A DNA stretch of 64,000 nt, from contig BLAL01000030.1 in assembly GCA_015698045.1 (NCBI GenBank), positions 620,001-684,000 on the forward strand, given 5' to 3'. The position numbers and the translations under genes were made by a program. How positions within the stretch are numbered: position 1 is the stretch's first letter; each line of letters begins with the position of its first letter. Of this stretch, positions 59,014-64,000 are shown piece by piece. This stretch comes from Rhizophagus clarus. Taxonomy: Eukaryota; Glomeromycota; Glomeromycetes; Glomerales; Glomeraceae. The notes under the pieces are model-generated. The model made no database searches and was not told the origin of the DNA. It saw nothing but the letters and a program-made list of their open reading frames with translations.

Positions 59014-60356
59014 CCATTCTATATTCATAATTTGATAGTATACAATTAATTTTCTAATAATCGTAATAAAATATGCCAGTGCTTTTCCTAATAAACAAAT
59101 TCTTAAAAAAATCTGATTATAAGAATTAAACATTATCAAAAATTGTTAAATCATTTTTAATTCCTAATCCTTGTGAGTCGTTGTTTGTCTTTTTATTCTC
59201 TGATCCACTTATTCTAAATGAACTAAATGAATTATGCGTCCTTATAGAATTGCATCTTTGTGAATCGCTAGGAGAAGCCGTCTATAAATTCCTTCATTAT
59301 GATCAAATCTTTCATTTCAGCCATTTTCATTTTGCTTGTGCATCTATTTTCTTTTTTAATATCATTGCATCTAGTTATAAAATGAGCTAACTTATTTTTG
59401 ACTTGTTCTCATGATTTTTCTGGAAAAAGCTCAACAAAATTTGCAAAATTTTCAGTTGATTATGTTCCTTTTATGAAATAAAGGAGTAGTAAAGGTTGTT
59501 ATAGTTATAAATATCAAGATTTAAAAGCAATTGGACGAATGTGAACTTTGAGATAGACAGTTAACATAGTAACATTATACCGATGAGAGAAGAAATTTAC
59601 TTTAAAAAGGAACAAAAAAAAAACATTTTTGGGAATGAATACTAACCGCTATTTAATCTATTTACTTGGAATCCAAAATAATATAAATACTTTGGTTTTG
59701 TCTTGGAACTTTCTTTAATATGATGTTTTACAAAATAAAATAAAAATTCATCATCTTAATGGAAATATACATTTTACTTTCAATATATTCGCTATTTCTA
59801 AAAAATCTTTACCAGACCATTTCTGATTTACCGAAGCTCGTGTGTTTTTTTTAAAATGTATTATTACGAGGGGACTTTAACATGGAAGTAAGTTTTATTT
59901 TCTTTTATTTTATGGTCAGAATTCGGTATAGTGAACGCTTCGTTCAAGTTGATATCAAAGATCTTCAATTATATAATAACGTTAATATATTAATTGAATT
60001 GAATTGAAACTATTTCTAAAAATTTACGAATATAAAGATTTGAAATCTAATTAATACATAATTTGGGACAATTTTTATAATTTACATGAATGTAATTGCA
60101 AATTTTTCGCGTTCAAACATAAAAATACAAGCGAGGAAGGGAGGACAATGTATTACAGAACTTTTTTCTGAGTTCATAAAAATAGACCATTGTGACAACA
60201 AACGTTAAAAACGTTTGCTAAAAGTAATTCAAAGAAATTAAATAAAATACACCAAATCTGGATTACCCTATAGCCGCTAAAAAGAAGAAAACCCGAAACG
60301 TTTCGTTAAGGAATTAATTAAAAAATAACCTTCAGAACAGCCACATTCGTAATGTA
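59014..60356. other. Intergenic region, no gene
   Basis: About 1.3 kb between convergent genes. A short plus-strand frame at 59181-59390 has no coding support. No repeats of note. Confidence 0.45.
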
Positions 60357-63023
60357 TTAAACTAATGCGATATAAAAACTTCGTTTGTTATTCCGAGTAG
60401 TCCGTTGGTCTGGTCGTGTTTTTTGTGCTTTCTTTGAATGTGGAGTACCAGTAATGTCGCCAAAACGACCTCCGACTCCAACATTTACGTCATCTCTCGT
60501 TCTTTATCTTTTTGGTTTCTTCTTCTATATACCTGAGCGTGGGACAAAGCGATATCATTTGCTTTGTCACTAATGAAGTGGGTAGTGGCCTATAATTGCA
60601 TAAAATTGTATTACATAAATTTGTAAATTTATAAAGTAATAACATATCAAATCAATAATTACTTTTATGTTTTTCATCTCGATATAAAATTTTTCCAAAC
60701 AAGCAAGTGTTCTTGTGGAATTTGGCAGCTCCGTTGAATATAATTTTCCGAACCTACAAATGTTAGTCCCCTTACAGTCCATTGCAAGGATTTGATGGTT
60801 CCATCCTTTGAAACAAAATAATATCAGTAATTAATTATGAATGAAGGTTGGTTTTGACAATTATCTGCTTACCCCAAGAATGAACTCCAAGAATAAATAA
60901 ACTATGCAGATCATCATCCGGGGAGTATGTATTAGACTTAAAAAATTCATGGAGGATATCTCTCATTGTGATGGAAAGATCAAGCGAGTCCAAAAGAATT
61001 TTTTTACGATGTGGTTCCGGAAGGCCACCACTTCGAAGTCCTGTAATCACTTCTAATTTATTTATACTACGCTTTAGGGTTCCCCGGAAATCACGCTTCT
61101 GCCCCACCCGGGCACGAAGGGTTATAGAACGACCCTCATTACGTCGCTTGGCCGATGCCCAGGAACAGATTTCCCCCCTAAAGAAATACATGCATGTAAG
61201 GATTAGTCAATGAAAAATTATCATCTATTATAATTTCTTCAACTTACGAATCCATCTTAAGTTCCTTGCTGTCAAGGAATCTTCTTGCGAGCATATTTGT
61301 AAATTGACTATCAAAAGAAGATTCCGACATCGGCAAGTCGACACCAGCCAAATTTTCGGCACTGTGAAAATAACCAAAGAGAAATTAATTCAACATATAA
61401 GAATATATCTCAAGAAAAAAATCCATCATCTACTATACTTGCTATGTTAGAACTGCTCGTTTTATTTCAATAAGATGAACTTTTTCTTGAACATTGAGCT
61501 CACGCTTGTATTTTTGTTCAAATGTTTGAGGTAGAAGTTCATCAATTTTCATTATAATATCTTCATCTTTGAAATTCATATTTATTATCTGAAATGAATG
61601 AATAACAATATAACATGAACAAAATCTAAATGTAATAGGGCATTGATCATTATTAGTTGCTTACCTTATTAATTTCATCGAAAAAGTCATAAACAACCTC
61701 GGGTATATCTACATTAATAACTCCTATCTCGTCCTCAAAACTTTTTAGCATCTGATTCCAATCTTCTGGTGAAAAGAGAAGTTTTGTTTCTGGATGCGAC
61801 CCAGTGAGATCGAGAATTCCCCAGTAAACGGGACTATTGAATAAGAAAAGTCATTATGAGCATTATTACTAAAAGATACAATCACTAGTAAAAAAAACTC
61901 ACTTAATGCATTTTTGTGATTCAGGAATTTTGCCTCTATAAATGGACAATACCTGACCCACATCGGTCCCAGAGGGTAAAAGCCAACGTTTAGTTCGATC
62001 TATAGCGTCCGGTTCACTTCTCTTAATAAATTTGATGTCTTCATCTGAGATGAGAGGCGGTTTATCGCTCTCTGTCGTAGATGGGCCACCGTCTTCGTCT
62101 TTATCGTCGTCATCATCTTCATCGTCTTCATCATCTTCATCGTCTTCATCATCTTCATCGTCTTCATCATCTTCATCGTCTTCATCATCTTCATCGTCTT
62201 CATCATCTTCATCGTCTTCATCGTCTTCATCGTCTTCATCGTCTTCATCATCTTCATCGTCTTCATCATCTTCATCGTCTTCATCGTCTTCATCGTCTTC
62301 ATCATCTTCATCGTCTTCATCATCTTCATCGTCTTCATCATCTTCATCGTCTTCATCATCTTCATCGTCTTCATCATCTTCATCGTCTTCATCATCTTCA
62401 TCGTCTTCATCATCTTCATCGTCTTCATCATCTTCATCGTCTTCATCATCTTCATCGTCTTCATCATCTTCATCGTCTTCATCATCTTCATCGTCTTCAT
62501 CGTCTTCATCAGAAACACTTTCGATTTTATCAATTTCATTTTTATCGTTATCGGCTTCATTATCGTCTTCATCTGCGCTCACCTCTCTTTCATTGTTGTC
62601 TTTTTCTCTCTGTAAATGCATAGTATGATGAGAACGTGATTCTTGCCTTTTATGTGGACGCTCTTTTTCTTTCTTATTGCTCCAAAATATCAATATTATG
62701 TCAGAGTTGGCTGCCACCTGTAACAGGAAGCAAATACATTAGCTCGCGACTTTTTCGTTCGTTAAAAAGCTCACATACCTATTCTCGTTTTCGGATATAA
62801 TTCTGTTTTTTACCACTTGATTGATCGAATTCTCATGAGAAATCATTGCAAGATGACTGAAATAGATAGAATGAACATATTGTTTTTCGTCAGACTTTAA
62901 ATTTATCTTTGAATCTATTTTTTGAAGACAGTCGAGTAGTCCAACTTCTCTAGAAGCCGTCTTTCGATTCCAATAATTCACGATTGCAGCTTTGATTAGC
63001 TCTTTTCGATACATTGAAGACAT
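60357..63023 (-). CDS. Acidic-repeat protein of an unrecognised, probably lineage-specific family
   Basis: Eight exons in transcript order: 63023-62779, 62679-61903, 61833-61665, 61588-61443, 61361-61248, 61177-60873, 60805-60663, 60589-60485; 667 residues to TAA at 60485. Exon 4/5 uses a GC donor (GCAAGT). Visible parts: a helical N-terminus; a roughly 145-residue pure Asp/Glu run; then SPVYWGILDLTG-type and EICSWASAKRRNEGR-type segments with RVGQKRDFRGTL, GLRSGGLPEPHRKKIL, FILGVHSWG and MDCKGTNICRFGKL. The last part recalls a large repeated protein family of Glomeromycota from memory only. After the TAA another frame encodes VNVGVGGRFGDITGTPHSKK and on to TAA at 60357, suggesting a one-base shift near 60488 or a further splice. 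The acceptor GGAG of exon 2 is weak. Confidence 0.6.
62100..62515. repeat. (GATGAAGAC)n coding minisatellite
   Basis: About 415 bp of 9- and 18-bp units (TCATCTTCATCGTCTTCA on the plus strand). It encodes the Asp/Glu run of the minus-strand gene. The same DNA reads as open poly-Ser, Met/Lys and His/Arg/Leu frames in other directions; those are shadows. Confidence 0.9.
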
Positions 63024-63310
63024 GTCTGTATAAAATTTGAGAGTTGAAAAGCTGATTTTGCATCAGCAAGCTAAATTTATATAGTCCTGTAGTCATGATT
63101 TTTGTTAATTATATTCCAATTGTTAAATTTATCATGCATAAATCAAAGGGTCTCGGCTATTATATCTTTGTTTATTTTATATGTTAAGTTTATATTGTAA
63201 TATAATTATTCAATTTTATCATAATACTACTTATACAGTTCAGAGAGAAGCTAGTATCGCTCATGTCGAAATTGCCAAATATACGAAATTGCTGAATTGT
63301 AAAAGTAACC
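63024..63310. promoter_or_regulatory. Divergent intergenic region
   Basis: 287 nt separate two divergently oriented genes, so the promoters probably share this segment. No defined motif was recognised. Confidence 0.35.
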
Positions 63311-63654
63311 ATGCCAAATGATCAAGGAATTTTATATCCCAGGAAAAAGCCTGTAAAATTGTCATCTAGAGGGCTATATATGTTTGGTCGATGGTCACAC
63401 AAAGTCTTTGAGTCGATGCATGCGTGTGTTACATTCTCAATTCTTGATAAAGCAAATACTGATGGCATTCGTTATATATACTTGATTAAAAAAAACCATT
63501 CTCGGATTTCTCGCTTATACCATATGCATGTCGATCTTGACCGCAAAATATATTTTACAGTAACTGGTAAGGTGGTATTATAAAAGATATTTGCCTCGTA
63601 AATTTATTTATTATTTTTTCAGATATAGACGAAAAGCTCTCATTACAAAGGTAG
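63311..63654 (+). CDS. Small hypothetical protein
   Basis: Exons 63311-63566 and 63623-63654 join in phase (donor GTAAGG, acceptor TTTCAG); 95 residues. It is basic with alternating hydrophobic residues suggesting beta strands (GLYMFGRWSHKVFESM, GIRYIYLIKKNHSRISRLYH, RKIYFTVTD). It is divergent from the acidic-repeat gene. No family recognised. If the intron is not removed, the frame adds six residues and stops at 63583. Confidence 0.5.
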
Positions 63655-64000
63655 ACAGACTATCATCTAAACGAAGCTAAGTTAGGCTCAGCCTTACAAC
63701 CGCGTGTTTGATCTATTGTGTAATTTAATTTCTGTACTACGGCTTTTATTGATTCGATAGTTGTATGTACTTTTTTGATTCACGTGTAAATAAATAAATT
63801 ATTTATTTTGTGTCTGGAACCACCGAAACCAATTTCTTTTATCGATCTATTGCAATATGTAGCTTAGATCACGTCCGTATCTAAAAATATTGCCCAGATT
63901 TGCAAAATTTAACAATTAAAAATAATTAATAATATATTTTATTTATTTTTATTTATTAGTTGTGTAATTATTACTAATAACAACGTGATCTCAAAATCAT
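63655..64000. other. Window end, no gene seen
   Basis: AT-rich sequence downstream of the small gene; no exon or RNA recognised before the window ends. Confidence 0.4.

Noticed and set aside
60385..60573. Plus-strand open frame of 62 codons
   Set aside because: It overlaps the C-terminal exon of the minus-strand gene, has no splice or coding support, and its composition mirrors that exon.
62032..62628. Plus-strand open frames of pure Ser or His/Arg/Leu (also 62081-62623) and the minus Met/Lys frame
   Set aside because: Shadows of the 9-bp array that encodes the Asp/Glu run of the minus-strand gene; they lie inside its exon 2.

Overview
The window looks like nuclear DNA of an early-diverging filamentous fungus, most likely an arbuscular mycorrhizal one (Glomeromycotina, Rhizophagus-like). 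The reasons are a very AT-rich background, short phase-clean GT-AG introns of about 50-100 nt with occasional GC-AG introns, homopolymer A/T tracts in most spacers, fungal housekeeping genes, and decayed DNA transposons beside lineage-specific gene families. The taxon is inferred. Exon models were assembled by hand from splice sites and reading-frame continuity.

Layout. 1-12.5 kb: a 5'-truncated peroxisomal adenine-nucleotide carrier, a C2H2 zinc-finger transcription factor, and convergent to it a Seb1/Nrd1-type RNA polymerase II termination factor (CID, Pro/Gln-rich linker, RRM). 12.5-32.3 kb: a transposon- and repeat-dominated block. It holds AT-only DNA with a MITE, hairpin-forming tandem repeats, a GCCGATTTT-rich repeat family seen again in inverted orientation at the far edge, a broken Ser/Arg/His-rich gene, a 4.4-kb DNA transposon with terminal inverted repeats and a nine-exon DDE-like transposase, a broken trihelix-SR gene, a broken Tnp2-type (CACTA/Plavaka-like) transposase and a zinc-knuckle ORF. 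33-53 kb: a compact run of apparently intact genes: dynactin p62, a PTAP/PPxY single-pass membrane protein, DEAD-box helicase Rrp3/DDX47, an AT-hook/SYF2 fusion, a second PPxY membrane protein, a glutathione S-transferase-like protein, an ArsB/NhaD-type transporter, an SPX-domain protein and an HP1-like protein with chromo and chromoshadow domains. 53-55.1 kb: a second AT-only block with a long imperfect inverted repeat. 55.1-64 kb: a RING E3 ligase, a multi-pass membrane protein, an unrecognised His/Ser-rich protein, an acidic-repeat protein of unknown family and a small divergent gene.

Main observation. The four element-type genes in the 16.5-30 kb block keep long, nearly indel-free reading frames interrupted by in-frame stop codons. 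All 14 counted outside minisatellites can be explained by C-to-T or G-to-A transitions, ten of them being TGA. The flanking housekeeping genes have none. This is what cytosine-methylation decay or a RIP-like process would leave. The HP1-like gene encodes the sort of protein that would package such DNA, but a link between the two is only an inference.
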